A stretch of DNA of 64,000 bases from positions 155,214 through 219,213 of the forward strand of contig DBMJ01000001.1 of NCBI GenBank assembly GCA_002298125.1. The letters are read 5' to 3'. The first letter of the stretch is position 1; every line of letters starts with the position of its first letter. A program made the position numbers and the translations under genes. The DNA comes from Clostridium sp. UBA701. GTDB taxonomy: Bacteria; Bacillota; Clostridia; Clostridiales; Clostridiaceae. Below the pieces are notes generated by a model, which searched no databases, was not told the origin of the DNA, and worked only from the letters and a program-made list of their open reading frames with translations. Below, piece after piece: positions 28,309-37,581 of the stretch.

Positions 28309-28334
28309 GCACTCTAAGAATAATCTTAGAGTGC
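28309..28334. terminator. Bidirectional terminator between M42 peptidase and DUF2804 genes
   Basis: GCACTCTAAGA and TCTTAGAGTGC form an 11-bp stem around ATAA, with TTTTAC on the plus side and TTTTTAG on the minus side. It serves both converging genes. Confidence 0.85.
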
Positions 28335-28347
28335 TTTTACTTACTAT

Positions 28348-29373
28348 TTACCACTTTCCATAATGGTCTTCTATACATCCTTTTAGGTTCTCTATAGTAA
28401 TTTTTTCTCCACTACCCGTGGTGATAGTTCCACTGTAATTTCCAATCATCTGATGCACCTTGGATTTTACCACCCCTATATTTGATTTTGCCACTCTTTC
28501 ATAAAAGGGCACAAAGGTAAGATCTATAGCATCTGTATTCACAGTATTTAGCTTCCAAGGCCTCATAAAATCATCTGTATCATACTGGAATTTCACGTCT
28601 TCACTTATTTTATATAGCTTCCCGTCTACTACCATAGCATTTTCTGTCATACCCGTACCATCTGTCCATTTTGCTCCTAAATTAAAACCTACAAGCTTAT
28701 CCTTTGCGTAGCCAGAGGCCGTTGCCCAATTCCAACGCACCTTTCTTGGCCAATCTCCCCTGCCAAAGTCCAAGCAGGCAAAATCCTTAGAGCTATGGAA
28801 GATGTATGTTTTATCTCCCACAGAAAACTGTCCTCCTGCTCTTAAACAATTATGTTTGGAGGTATGTTGAAACTTTCTGCTGCTCCAAGGTATTACTACA
28901 CTGAGTGTTTCATGGCCTAATGGATAATGTATTTTTATATCTGCCTTAAGCTTTTTCCCACCAAAGTTTGGACAATTAACTATGAGTCTTGTACCATCTT
29001 CTTCCTTTAAGAAATACATGCTAAGATCTCTATGCTTAAAGGAGGCACTTTCCATTACCTTGTCAGAAAGAATGCAGTCTTTTCCGAAGGGAGCTATTAC
29101 GGTTTTTTCATAAAAATCTTTTGTGTTATAGTCAAGATAATACACAAAGCCCAAGGCTGCATAATCTAAATTGGTTATGGTAGCCGAGAATAGGTAATTT
29201 TCCCCTATGATACACCAATAATTCCATTTCTTTTTTCTTAAATAATGGCCTCTGATATTTGAGGTTATTAAGGGTTTTCTGGACCAAACTATGCTTTCCT
29301 TGTTAAGTTTTCCATCAAAATCGCATAGTTCTAAAGGCTGAAGAGCTTCTTTTTCCACATAAAAATTACTCAT
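28348..29373 (-). CDS. DUF2804 family protein
   Basis: A 341-residue soluble protein that matches the DUF2804 family in overall sequence (KKWNYWCIIGENYLFSATITNLDYAALGFVYY near residue 48, and a tryptophan-rich RGDWPRKVRWNWATASG near residue 205). No catalytic motif is evident. The lipocalin-like, beta-rich character of the family suggests binding of a small hydrophobic molecule, but this is a guess. It is a single gene, convergent with the M42 peptidase and with a 200-nt upstream region. Confidence 0.78.
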   Translation of the reverse strand: MSNFYVEKEALQPLELCDFDGKLNKESIVWSRKPLITSNIRGHYLRKKKWNYWCIIGENYLFSATITNLDYAALGFVYYLDYNTKDFYEKTVIAPFGKDCILSDKVMESASFKHRDLSMYFLKEEDGTRLIVNCPNFGGKKLKADIKIHYPLGHETLSVVIPWSSRKFQHTSKHNCLRAGGQFSVGDKTYIFHSSKDFACLDFGRGDWPRKVRWNWATASGYAKDKLVGFNLGAKWTDGTGMTENAMVVDGKLYKISEDVKFQYDTDDFMRPWKLNTVNTDAIDLTFVPFYERVAKSNIGVVKSKVHQMIGNYSGTITTGSGEKITIENLKGCIEDHYGKW

Positions 29374-29581
29374 TACACATCCCCCTTACAATTTTTAGTA
29401 CTAATACTGGTTAATTTTAGTATATATGTTACACATAAATACTTCAATATAGCTATTTATCTTTATTAAAATCATTGGCAATTATATACTCATAAGGCAT
29501 TAAAATTTTCACCCATCATGGTATTTTTATGGTAAAATATTTTGTGAGTGCAAAATAATACAGATTAAAGGGTGATGGTTC

Positions 29582-30550
29582 ATGGGAATTGAGATAAGCT
29601 TTACACAGCTTCCTAAAATTAGGAAAAGAAAGATACAAAGATGGCTTGTTATAACCTTACTTGTCTTATTTATTGTTATAAATACAGTTGGCAGCTTTAT
29701 TGGCTCAAAAGTACTAAGCTCACTAGAGGCTCTTTCAGACAAGAGCGCACCCACAGCTTCTTTAGCCCTTGAAAAAAAGCTTGAAAGACTTCCTCATAGT
29801 GATGTGTCTATAGTTTCAAAGGATGGACTTACCCTTAAGGGTACCTATGTGAGAGCCTCTTCTGACTCAAAGAATACAGTAATTTTAATACCTGGTTTAA
29901 ACAGCAGCAGATATTCTGTACAAAAATTTTCAGAGATTTATTTAGGCAGAGGCTTTAATGTACTTATGTATGACCCCAGAGCCCAAGGTGAAAGCGGCGG
30001 AAAGAAGATAAGCTATGGCTATCATGAGTTAGAGGACTTAACTTGCTGGATAAATTATATATGGTCAAAATACCCTTATGGTCAGATTGGAATACATGGA
30101 GAATCCTTTGGTGCCGCAGCTGCTCTTATGGAGTCTGGTTTAAATTCGGACAAGCGTGTTAAATTTTATGTTGCAGACAGCTCCTTTACTTCCATGAAGG
30201 ATCTAATTTCTTACAACATTACTAAGAGTTATAATATAAAAAATAAATACCTGCAAAATGTTATGTTTTTCTACACAGATTTGATATGCAGAGTTAAAAA
30301 TGGCTACAGCCTCTATAAAATAAGTCCATTAAATTCCATCAAGCAGTACTCAAGCCCTGTATTATTTATTCATGGTAGTGCCGATAAGATAGTACCTTCC
30401 TCTATGAGTAAGACTCTGTATGAAAACAAAAAAGGTACTAAGGATATTTACATTATGAATGGTGCTGATCATGGTTTGTCCTATACTTCAAATCCAGAGC
30501 AATATAAAAAAGTTGTCAATGATTTCTTAGACAAGATTTATAAGCAATAA
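29582..30550 (+). CDS. Membrane-anchored alpha/beta hydrolase
   Basis: A 322-residue alpha/beta hydrolase with one N-terminal membrane helix (about residues 20-42, after a basic KIRKRKIQR), so the catalytic domain is probably outside the cell. The nucleophile elbow GIHGESFGAA gives a serine near residue 180, the oxyanion region is LIPGLNSSR, an aspartate follows in LFIHGSADKIV and the catalytic histidine in NGADHGLSY near residue 300. The family is annotated as serine peptidase or esterase; the substrate is not known. AGGGTGATG precedes the ATG. Confidence 0.85.
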   Translation: MGIEISFTQLPKIRKRKIQRWLVITLLVLFIVINTVGSFIGSKVLSSLEALSDKSAPTASLALEKKLERLPHSDVSIVSKDGLTLKGTYVRASSDSKNTVILIPGLNSSRYSVQKFSEIYLGRGFNVLMYDPRAQGESGGKKISYGYHELEDLTCWINYIWSKYPYGQIGIHGESFGAAAALMESGLNSDKRVKFYVADSSFTSMKDLISYNITKSYNIKNKYLQNVMFFYTDLICRVKNGYSLYKISPLNSIKQYSSPVLFIHGSADKIVPSSMSKTLYENKKGTKDIYIMNGADHGLSYTSNPEQYKKVVNDFLDKIYKQ

Positions 30551-30551
30551 A

Positions 30552-30590
30552 AAGTTATAACTCATGTGGCAGCCACATGAGTTATAACTT
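30552..30590. terminator. Bidirectional terminator overlapping the nth stop codon
   Basis: A perfect 18-bp stem (30552-30569 with 30573-30590) with loop CAG lies between the converging hydrolase and nth genes. Its right edge reaches into the nth stop codon. T-runs are short on both sides. Confidence 0.75.
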
Positions 30591-31215
30591 ATTCATTAAA
30601 ATAGTCACAATATGGTGCAAGAGGGCATTCTTCACATTGTGGTTTTCTAGCCTTGCATATCTGTCTTCCATGATAAATTAAATAATGATGGGTATCACTC
30701 CATTTATTTTTCGGCAGTTTTTTCATAAGATTTTCTTCAACTTCCTCTGGAGTTTTTCCTTTTGCTAAGCCTAACCTATTAGAAACCCTAAAAACATGGG
30801 TGTCCACTGCAATAGCGGGAACCCCAAAGGCGTTTGATAAAACTACATTGGCAGTTTTCCTTCCTACCCCAGGAAGAGAGGTTAATTCCTCCATAGTAGG
30901 AGGCACTTGTCCTTTATAATCTATAAGTAATCTTCGTGAGGTTTCTAATATATTTTTGCTTTTATTTTTATAAAAGCCACAGCTCTTTATCTTTTCTCCT
31001 AATTCCTCTTCCGAAAGACTTGTCATTGCTTCAGGGGTATTGTACTTTTCAAAAAGCTCTGCAGTAACTTGATTTACTCTCACATCAGTGCACTGTGCAG
31101 ACAGTATTGTAGCTACTAAAAGCTCATAAGGGGAGGTATGATCTAAGGCACATTTAGCACCCTTATATCTTTCCTCTAGAACCCTTAGTACTTCTTTTAT
31201 ATCCTGTTTTTTCAT
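30589..31215 (-). CDS. nth: Endonuclease III
   Basis: A 208-residue DNA glycosylase/AP lyase that removes oxidised pyrimidines. The helix-hairpin-helix LPGVGRKTANVVLSNAFG near residue 112 contains the catalytic lysine, and VDTHVFRVSNRLGLA has the catalytic aspartate near residue 138. The C-terminal 4Fe-4S cluster motif is complete, with cysteine spacing C-x6-C-x2-C-x5-C (CKARKPQCEECPLAPYC). It follows the oadB-like and oadG-like genes closely and may be co-transcribed with them. Confidence 0.96.
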   Translation of the reverse strand: MKKQDIKEVLRVLEERYKGAKCALDHTSPYELLVATILSAQCTDVRVNQVTAELFEKYNTPEAMTSLSEEELGEKIKSCGFYKNKSKNILETSRRLLIDYKGQVPPTMEELTSLPGVGRKTANVVLSNAFGVPAIAVDTHVFRVSNRLGLAKGKTPEEVEENLMKKLPKNKWSDTHHYLIYHGRQICKARKPQCEECPLAPYCDYFNE

Positions 31216-31227
31216 AATATCCTCTTT

Positions 31228-31362
31228 CTACTCTGCAGGAAATAGCTTTAACAATGCTTTAATGGATAGGTATATAAGAAACAGCACTGCAAATACTCCA
31301 CCCATTCCCCAAAGCATAACCAAAGCTGCTTGCTTTACATTTTCTAAAATTACTGGATCCAT
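31228..31362 (-). CDS. Very small OadG-like decarboxylase gamma subunit
   Basis: A 44-residue open frame, too short for most gene callers, between the decarboxylase beta gene and nth. It begins MDPVILENVKQAALVMLWG and consists of one membrane helix (about residues 12-38) plus a short tail ending PAE. A GGTG site precedes the ATG. Sodium-pumping decarboxylases have a small single-helix gamma subunit (OadG) encoded next to the beta subunit, and position and topology match that, though the usual soluble metal-binding tail is missing. The role is inferred from context. Confidence 0.65.
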   Translation of the reverse strand: MDPVILENVKQAALVMLWGMGGVFAVLFLIYLSIKALLKLFPAE

Positions 31363-31380
31363 AGGTTACACCATCCTCTC

Positions 31381-32505
31381 TTAATGAATGAGCATAAGTA
31401 TCAGGCCACCAGCTATAACTGATGCAATCTGTCCTGCTACATTTGCTCCAACAGCATGCATAAGAATAAAGTTCTGATTGTCTTCCTTTTGAGCCATCTT
31501 TTGAATTACCCTAGCCGACATTGGGAAGGCTGAAATTCCAGCTGCTCCAACCATTGGGTTTACCTTGTTCTTTAAGAATAGATTTAAGAACTTTGCAAAG
31601 AGAACTCCACCAATGGTATCAAAGATAAAGGCTACTAAGCCCAAGGATATAACCATAAGAGTTTTTAGATTTACAAAGGTATCTGCCTTCATAGAAGCTG
31701 CAATAGTAATTCCCAGCAGTAGGGTTATTATATTAACCAGCTCTTTCTGGGCTGTTTGAGATAATCTGTCTAGAACACCACATTCTCTTATAAGATTACC
31801 AAACATCAAAAACCCAATAAGTGGTACTGAAGTAGGTGCTATAAGTCCAGCTATAACTGTAACTATTATAGGAAATAAGATTCTTGTCTTTTTAGAAATA
31901 TTCTCAGGCTTATAGGGCATCCTGATCATTCTTTCCTTCTTAGTAGTGACAAGCTTAATAGCAAAGGGCTGTATTATTGGAACTAAGGACATGTAAGAGT
32001 AGGCAGCCACTGTAATGGGGGCTAGATACTCACTCTTAAAATAATTAGCTACAAAGATGGAGGTAGGTCCATCTGCTGCTCCAATAATACCTATAGAAGC
32101 TGCATCCTTTATACCAAAGCCTAAAAGTGAGGCTGCAAGTATGGTGAAAAATATTCCAAATTGTGCAGCTGCACCAAACAGAAGCATAAAGGGATTAGAA
32201 AGCAGCGGACCAAAGTCTATCATGGCCCCTATGCCTATAAATAGTAACAGAGGAAACATTTCTGTAGCTATACCGCCTTTAAAAAGGAAGTCGAGAATTC
32301 CCTCCACTGGTGTACCTGAAATCACCTGAGTTATCGCGCCAGACATAGGTATGTTTACTAGTATAGCTCCAAATCCCATGGGGAGCAGAAGTGCTGGTTC
32401 AAAATCCTTGGCAATGGCCAGATAAATAAGTACTCCCCCTATTGCCCACATTAAAAGCTGCTTTAAAAATAAGGGGGTCAAAAAAGTAGATGTTATGTAA
32501 TCCAT
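31381..32505 (-). CDS. Sodium-pumping decarboxylase beta subunit
   Basis: A 374-residue membrane protein of the OadB/MmdB/GcdB family, which couples decarboxylation of carboxybiotin to export of sodium ions. About nine to eleven helices are seen. Conserved motifs include GIGAMIDFGPLLSNP near residue 88, the ion-binding GIIGAADGPTSIFVANY near residue 138, and NPMVGAAGISAFPMSARV near residue 318. No alpha (carboxyltransferase) or biotin-carrier gene is near, so which acyl-CoA or keto acid is used cannot be told. AAGGAGG precedes the ATG. Confidence 0.9.
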   Translation of the reverse strand: MDYITSTFLTPLFLKQLLMWAIGGVLIYLAIAKDFEPALLLPMGFGAILVNIPMSGAITQVISGTPVEGILDFLFKGGIATEMFPLLLFIGIGAMIDFGPLLSNPFMLLFGAAAQFGIFFTILAASLLGFGIKDAASIGIIGAADGPTSIFVANYFKSEYLAPITVAAYSYMSLVPIIQPFAIKLVTTKKERMIRMPYKPENISKKTRILFPIIVTVIAGLIAPTSVPLIGFLMFGNLIRECGVLDRLSQTAQKELVNIITLLLGITIAASMKADTFVNLKTLMVISLGLVAFIFDTIGGVLFAKFLNLFLKNKVNPMVGAAGISAFPMSARVIQKMAQKEDNQNFILMHAVGANVAGQIASVIAGGLILMLIH

Positions 32506-32618
32506 ATTGTTTCCTCCTTGTTTACTTCACTATATATGTATTGTGCTTAAAAATTATAAAATCATTTACTATTAATTATAGCAAAATTTGCTGCTAGGAT
32601 AAACCTAATAAAAAAATC

Positions 32619-32653
32619 GAGACCTTTAGCGAATTAATTTCGCTAAAGGTCTC
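32619..32653 (-). terminator. Terminator of the kbl-tdh operon
   Basis: GAGACCTTTAGCGAA and TTCGCTAAAGGTCTC form a 15-bp perfect stem, followed on the minus strand by GATTTTTTT. It lies about 90 nt beyond the tdh stop codon, a little far, but no other gene intervenes. Confidence 0.8.
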
Positions 32654-32742
32654 ACTGCTTGAGAGTTCAAGTGATAAAACCAGGTTTATAACCGAGATTG
32701 TTGATTTTATCCACAGTTTCCTGTAGTTACTCCCCTTTAGAA

Positions 32743-33699
32743 CTATTTAATATCAAGCTTTTGTCTAAGCTTTGCAAGCATATCTTCAGTCATAGAAGAA
32801 AGATTATATTCAGCATTAAAGCCCCATTCTTCTCTTGCTGCTGTGCAGTCAATAGAATTTGGCCAAGAGTTCGCAATAGCCTGTCTTACTGGGTCTACAT
32901 TGTAGCTAAGCTCAAACTCTGGAATATGCTTCTTAATTTCTGCAGCTATCTGTGAAGGTTCAAAGCTCATGGCAGTTATATTGAAGGCATTTCTGTGTAT
33001 AAGCTTTGAAGCATCAGCTTCCATCAAATTAACTATTGCTCTTAGAGCATCTGGCATATACATCATATCCATATAGGTTCCTTCACCTATAAAGGAGGTA
33101 TATCGCTTATTCTTTAAGGCTTCGTAATAAATGTCTACAGCATAATCTGTAGTTCCGCCACCTGGAGGAGTTACATAGGATATTAATCCTGGGAATCTAA
33201 CGCCTCTTGTATCTACGCCAAATCGCTTAAAGTAGTAATCACAAAGTATTTCTCCAGAAACCTTTGTTACACCATACATAGTCTGAGGACGCTGTATAGT
33301 GTCCTGAGGAGTATTGTCCTTTGGTGTAGAAGGTCCAAAGGCTCCAATGGAGCTAGGTGTAAAGAAGGCACAGTTTAATTCTCTTGCCACTTCAAGTGCG
33401 TTAAAGAGTCCTCCCATATTGATTTCCCATGCTAATACAGGTTTGGCTTCTGCAACTGCAGAAAGTAATGCTGCCAAGTGAATTATAGTATCCACCTTAT
33501 GCTTTTTTGCTAACTCAGCCATGGCCTTAGCATCTAAAACATCCAAGGTTTCAAAGGGACCGGATTCTACCGCAGGTATTCCATCAATTCTTCTGATATC
33601 TGTGGCAACAACATTGTCATTTCCATAGATGTTTCTCATATACATGGTTAGTTCGGAACCTATTTGACCTAAAGCACCTGTTACTAATATCTTTTTCAT
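32743..33699 (-). CDS. tdh: L-threonine 3-dehydrogenase, SDR type
   Basis: A 318-residue NAD-dependent epimerase/dehydratase-like enzyme that oxidises L-threonine to 2-amino-3-ketobutyrate. The Rossmann motif TGALGQIGSEL is at residue 7, the serine-tyrosine-lysine active site is TPSSIGAFGPSTP with YGVTKVSGE near residue 143, and the family segment PPGGGTTDYAVDIYYEAL lies near residue 178. It is the short-chain type, not the zinc alcohol-dehydrogenase type. kbl is 21 nt upstream in the same operon, so the unstable product can pass straight to Kbl. The resulting glycine is the substrate of the grd operon in this window. Confidence 0.93.
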   Translation of the reverse strand: MKKILVTGALGQIGSELTMYMRNIYGNDNVVATDIRRIDGIPAVESGPFETLDVLDAKAMAELAKKHKVDTIIHLAALLSAVAEAKPVLAWEINMGGLFNALEVARELNCAFFTPSSIGAFGPSTPKDNTPQDTIQRPQTMYGVTKVSGEILCDYYFKRFGVDTRGVRFPGLISYVTPPGGGTTDYAVDIYYEALKNKRYTSFIGEGTYMDMMYMPDALRAIVNLMEADASKLIHRNAFNITAMSFEPSQIAAEIKKHIPEFELSYNVDPVRQAIANSWPNSIDCTAAREEWGFNAEYNLSSMTEDMLAKLRQKLDIK

Positions 33700-33720
33700 G
33701 TTTGACCTCCAAATGCTATG

Positions 33721-34914
33721 TTATTTTATTATACCCATTTCTCTTCCAACTTTAGCGTATATTGCAATGGCCTTATCCAGCATTTCCTTATTATGAGCTG
33801 CTGTAGGCATATTTCTTACTCTTCCTGTCCCTAGCGGTACAGTTGGGAATACTATTGATTTAGCATATACTCCCTCTTCGTATAATCTCTTACTGAATTG
33901 CTGAGTCATTTTTTCATCTCCAATTATACAAGGAGTTATTGGAGTTTCACTGTTGCCAATGTTAAAGCCAAGCTTTTTCAGCTCTGCCTTTAAATAATTC
34001 CCATTTTCCCAAAGCTTGTCATGAAGCTCAGTACTCTCTGTTAGAATGTTTATAGCTTCAATGCAAGCACCAGCTGCTGCTGGGGTTAAGGATGTGGAGA
34101 ATAAAAATGGTCTTGCACGAACCTTTAACCAATCAATTAAATCTCTAGATCCAGCTACGTAGCCACCTACAACGCCTATGGCCTTTGAAAGAGTTCCTAT
34201 CTGGAAGTCTACTCTATGAGATAATCCAAAATGTTTAACAGTACCTGCACCTTTACCAAGCACTCCAGAACCATGGGCATCATCTACATAGGTTATAAGA
34301 TCAAATTCCTCAGCGATTTCAACTATTTCAGGAAGCTTTGCAATGTCACCATCCATAGAGAATACACCATCAGTGATTACCATTAGTTTTTCGTAGAGTC
34401 CGCTTTCTCTAGCTTCCTTAGCCTTTGCTCTTAAGTCATTCATATCAGCATGCTCAAATCTGATGATTTTTGCACCTGAAAGTCTGCAGCCGTCAATGAT
34501 AGAGGCATGGTTTAACGCATCTGATAAAATAGCATCCTTTTTGTTCATAACTGCAGATATGGCACCCATATTGCAATTGAAGCCTGACTGGAAGGCTATA
34601 GCAGCTTCAGTGTGTTTAAATTCTGCCAGCTTCTTTTCCAAATCATCATGAATTTTAAGTGTTCCGTTTATAGTTCTTACTGCTCCAGCACCTACTCCGT
34701 ATTCTTCAGTTGCTTTTATAGAAGCTTTAACCATCCTTGGATTTGTGGCAAGTCCTAAATAATTGTTTGAGGAAAGATTGATAAGTTCCCTTCCATCAAT
34801 TACTATTACAGGACCATTAGGGCTTTCAAGAGAATTAATTACATTGTAAAGACCTTTACTTCTCAGATCCTCCAGGTTTTCCTTTAAGAACTTTTCTAAT
34901 GCTTTACTTCCCAT
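33721..34914 (-). CDS. kbl: Glycine C-acetyltransferase (2-amino-3-ketobutyrate CoA ligase)
   Basis: A 397-residue pyridoxal-phosphate enzyme of the alpha-oxoamine synthase family. It splits 2-amino-3-ketobutyrate with CoA into glycine and acetyl-CoA. The motifs [14 protein letters not shown] (residue ~48), [18 protein letters not shown] (~205) and [17 protein letters not shown] with the Schiff-base lysine near residue 243 are complete. AGGAGGAG precedes the ATG. Pairing with tdh makes threonine cleavage the most likely role, rather than biotin synthesis (BioF), which it resembles. Confidence 0.94.
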   Translation of the reverse strand: MGSKALEKFLKENLEDLRSKGLYNVINSLESPNGPVIVIDGRELINLSSNNYLGLATNPRMVKASIKATEEYGVGAGAVRTINGTLKIHDDLEKKLAEFKHTEAAIAFQSGFNCNMGAISAVMNKKDAILSDALNHASIIDGCRLSGAKIIRFEHADMNDLRAKAKEARESGLYEKLMVITDGVFSMDGDIAKLPEIVEIAEEFDLITYVDDAHGSGVLGKGAGTVKHFGLSHRVDFQIGTLSKAIGVVGGYVAGSRDLIDWLKVRARPFLFSTSLTPAAAGACIEAINILTESTELHDKLWENGNYLKAELKKLGFNIGNSETPITPCIIGDEKMTQQFSKRLYEEGVYAKSIVFPTVPLGTGRVRNMPTAAHNKEMLDKAIAIYAKVGREMGIIK

Positions 34915-34937
34915 AGTATTTCTCCTCCTTTATGACT

Positions 34938-34990
34938 TTACAAAACTAACCATAATCACAATAAGCACTGCGATTTGGCTAGTTTTATTA
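34938..34990 (-). other. Hairpin in the kbl leader, possible attenuator
   Basis: On the minus strand ACTAGCCA pairs with TGGTTAGT, 8 bp with extra imperfect pairs inside, and TTTTG follows. It lies immediately before the kbl ribosome binding site. A promoter-like TTGCAA-N17-CATAAT is upstream at about 35008-35042. The position suggests attenuation, but no ligand-binding fold is recognised. Confidence 0.35.
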
Positions 34991-35183
34991 AATACATAGC
35001 TATTGAAACCATCATATTATGCAGGGCATTTTATAAATTTGCAATTTGTAAACGTATAATTGTCCTTTAATGAAGGTTTAATTTCATTTTAACTCAAAAT
35101 TCATATACATTCTACATAAATTAGAAAAAATCTTTTAAAAATGTCAAACTTATTTAAAATTATGTGCACTAGCTTAACAATAT

Positions 35184-35879
35184 CTACTTATATACTCCTC
35201 TATATTCCTCAGGAAGAAGTACAGCTATTTTACCCATAGTTTCGTAAATGGCTCTTTCCTCATATTCTGCCTTGCCTTCATTTTCTCTTCTTTGAGGCAG
35301 CATAAAGGGCTCTCCCATTCTGAGCTTCACCGTGGCATGATGAAAGGTTTCCTTACCCATGTCTTCCGCTATAGGCAGCAGTTTTTCAGTACCCCATAGA
35401 GCCAAGGGCACTATGGGTGCTTTAGTTAGCTTTGCTATTAATAGTATACCCTTTTTTGCTTTAATCATTTTCTTTTCTCTGCTTCTTGTGCCCTCAGGGA
35501 AAATAAGTATATTGTTTCCCCCCTTAATAGTTTTCACTATATTGGTCATGGCCTCCTTATCAGCAGAATTAGGTTTTATAGGAATAGTTTTTACCACATT
35601 AATTCCAAGATTTGTTACTGGATTGTTGGAAAGCTTAACTCCAGCTACAAAGGTTAAGTCAAGCTCCTGCAGCATCTTATTAAGAATCAACCCATCTGCA
35701 TTGCTAAGATGATTGCAGATAAAGATACAGGGTTTTTTTATGTTTTTTAATATATCCAGATTTTCTGTATCAATCTTGGCATATCTATCTATGTATTTGT
35801 CCATTATTTTTCTTGATAAACTGCTTAAGGTTGATTTTGGAAGTAATTTTAGTAGCCTTGCAGTCCAAGGAGATATCAT
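35184..35879 (-). CDS. plsC: 1-acyl-glycerol-3-phosphate acyltransferase family protein
   Basis: A 231-residue PlsC-type acyltransferase making phosphatidic acid from lysophosphatidic acid at the membrane. The catalytic block NHLSNADG fits NHxxxxD near residue 55 and the glycerol-phosphate block is EGTRSRE near residue 133. The final conserved region APIVPLALWG is present. The ATG at 35879 has AAAGGGGA ahead; an ATG 18 nt upstream has no ribosome binding site. It appears to be a short operon with queG upstream. Confidence 0.88.
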   Translation of the reverse strand: MISPWTARLLKLLPKSTLSSLSRKIMDKYIDRYAKIDTENLDILKNIKKPCIFICNHLSNADGLILNKMLQELDLTFVAGVKLSNNPVTNLGINVVKTIPIKPNSADKEAMTNIVKTIKGGNNILIFPEGTRSREKKMIKAKKGILLIAKLTKAPIVPLALWGTEKLLPIAEDMGKETFHHATVKLRMGEPFMLPQRRENEGKAEYEERAIYETMGKIAVLLPEEYRGVYK

Positions 35880-35925
35880 GGTATCTTCCCCTTTCATTTA
35901 ATGTAAAGTGTACCCACCGTAATAA

Positions 35926-36909
35926 TTATAATTTGAAAAACTTTAAAAGTCTATTATAATAATCTGAAACATAGGGAGAATTGAATTGCATTTCCTCATG
36001 AAGTACAAGTTTATTAACAGATGCAGCATATATTAGTGCATTTCTCTGTAGAAGATTTTTACCCCTCCACCCAGCTGCAGTTTTTGCATATTTTGTTAAA
36101 AAACTGTTCTTATCAAGATTAAGCAATTCTTCCAGCATGGGTTTCTCCATAAAGTCGTAGGGCTTAAATTCTAACATAGGTGAAGCCTGTGCTTGAGAAT
36201 TAAATGGACATACCACTTGGCAGGTGTCACAGCCAAAAAGCCTTCCTCCCAGAGCATCAAACCAGCTTTCCTCCAGCTGCTTTTTCTGAGTTATATAGGA
36301 TAAGCAGATATTAGGATTACATCCCTCTTCTTTAATAGAGCCCGTTGGACATGCCTTAATACATTTAGTGCAGCTTCCACAACTCATAGTTTTTTTAGGT
36401 GTATCCTCTTCTATATAAAGATCTATTACCACTTCACCAAGAAATACATAAGAACCATATTCTTCAGTAATAAAGGTCTGATTCTTTCCTTGGAAACCCA
36501 ATCCACACAGATAGGCAATATACCTTTCTGGTAATGAGTTGTTATCCACATAAATTTCAGCATTCCCTCCAAGCTTATTAATATAGGAGGATAATTTTTC
36601 TAAGTAGGATTTTACCACCAAATGATAATCCATGGCTCTGCAGTAAAGTGAAAAATATGGCTTAGAGTAATTATCCTTCTCTCTGTAATATGGAAAAGCT
36701 ACAGATATTATAGTTTTCCCCTTTCCATTTAAGAAATTCGGATTTATCCTTTTTTCAAGATCCATCTCCTCAAAAACATTTTCTAAGTTATTTTCTTTCC
36801 TGCTTACAAAAAAAGGCCTGAGTTCTTCAAAGCTTCTACACTTGGTAAAGCCTATGTGCTCAAGTCCCAATGCTTTTGCATATTGAATTATCTCATTCTT
36901 AACATCCAT
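35926..36909 (-). CDS. queG: Epoxyqueuosine reductase-like Fe-S protein
   Basis: A 327-residue protein of the QueG family, which completes queuosine in tRNA using cobalamin and two 4Fe-4S clusters. The cluster cysteines are in CGSCTKCIKACPTGSI near residue 178 and CDTCQVVCPFN near residue 230. The motif GFQGKNQTFITEEYGSYVFLGE is typical. The ATG at 36909 (MDVKNEIIQYAKALGL) has AGGAG at good spacing; the frame upstream runs through a terminator hairpin and is not coding. Some relatives are annotated only as ferredoxin-like proteins, so the exact substrate is somewhat uncertain. Confidence 0.85.
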   Translation of the reverse strand: MDVKNEIIQYAKALGLEHIGFTKCRSFEELRPFFVSRKENNLENVFEEMDLEKRINPNFLNGKGKTIISVAFPYYREKDNYSKPYFSLYCRAMDYHLVVKSYLEKLSSYINKLGGNAEIYVDNNSLPERYIAYLCGLGFQGKNQTFITEEYGSYVFLGEVVIDLYIEEDTPKKTMSCGSCTKCIKACPTGSIKEEGCNPNICLSYITQKKQLEESWFDALGGRLFGCDTCQVVCPFNSQAQASPMLEFKPYDFMEKPMLEELLNLDKNSFLTKYAKTAAGWRGKNLLQRNALIYAASVNKLVLHEEMQFNSPYVSDYYNRLLKFFKL

Positions 36910-36950
36910 AGTTTTTCTCCTAAGTAGGTTGTTTTTATTATCAAGTAAAA

Positions 36951-36985
36951 GTGCTAACCCCGGCATAAGCAGCCGGGATTAACAC
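36951..36985 (-). terminator. Terminator of the cysK-cysE operon
   Basis: GTGTTAATCCCGGC pairs with GCCGGGGTTAGCAC on the minus strand (14 bp, two mismatched or wobble pairs) around a 7-nt loop and is followed by TTTTACTT. It lies 7 nt after the cysE stop codon. Confidence 0.85.
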
Positions 36986-36991
36986 ACTGAT

Positions 36992-37564
36992 TTATATTAC
37001 CATATTATTATAAACCTTCTTCTTCCATTCTTCAATTTCTATTATTTCAGAGCTCTTTTTAGGAATTATCCTTGCTGGAACTCCCACTGCTGTGGCACCT
37101 TCTGGTATACTTTCAAGCACCACTGCATTAGCTCCAATTTTGCAGTTGTCCCCTATGGTTATAGCTCCTAGAAGCTTTGCTCCTGCACCAATTGTCACAT
37201 TGTCTCCCACTGTAGGATGCCTCTTACCCTGTAGATTCCCAATCCCGCCAAGGGTTACACCGTGATATATAAGCACATTGTCTCCAATCACTGCAGTCTC
37301 TCCTATTACCACTCCTGTACCATGGTCTATAAATACCCCTTTACCTATGGTGGCTCCAGGGTGAATTTCTATTCCTGTAATATGGCGAGCCCATTGAGAT
37401 AAAAGTCTTGCCCGAAAATACCTTTTCTTTTTATAAAGCTTGTTAGCCCATCTGTATATTAGCATTGCCATAAGGGATGGATATAATAAGGTTTCAAGCT
37501 TACTCTTTGCTGCAGGATCTCTTTTTAATATTACCTGCATATCATTTCTTATATTATTAAACAT
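36992..37564 (-). CDS. cysE: Serine O-acetyltransferase
   Basis: A 190-residue enzyme acetylating serine with acetyl-CoA to O-acetylserine, the precursor of cysteine. The C-terminal left-handed beta-helix is made of hexapeptide repeats ([30 protein letters not shown]), containing the catalytic Asp-His. Length is the short form typical of Firmicutes. It follows cysK by 17 nt in one operon controlled by a cysteine T-box, and both enzymes act in consecutive steps. Confidence 0.95.
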   Translation of the reverse strand: MFNNIRNDMQVILKRDPAAKSKLETLLYPSLMAMLIYRWANKLYKKKRYFRARLLSQWARHITGIEIHPGATIGKGVFIDHGTGVVIGETAVIGDNVLIYHGVTLGGIGNLQGKRHPTVGDNVTIGAGAKLLGAITIGDNCKIGANAVVLESIPEGATAVGVPARIIPKKSSEIIEIEEWKKKVYNNMVI

Positions 37565-37581
37565 AGGCCTCCCTCCATCAA

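Noticed and set aside
36910..36966. Longer N-terminus for the QueG-like protein
   Set aside because: It would run into the cysE terminator hairpin and lacks a ribosome binding site; the ATG at 36909 has one.
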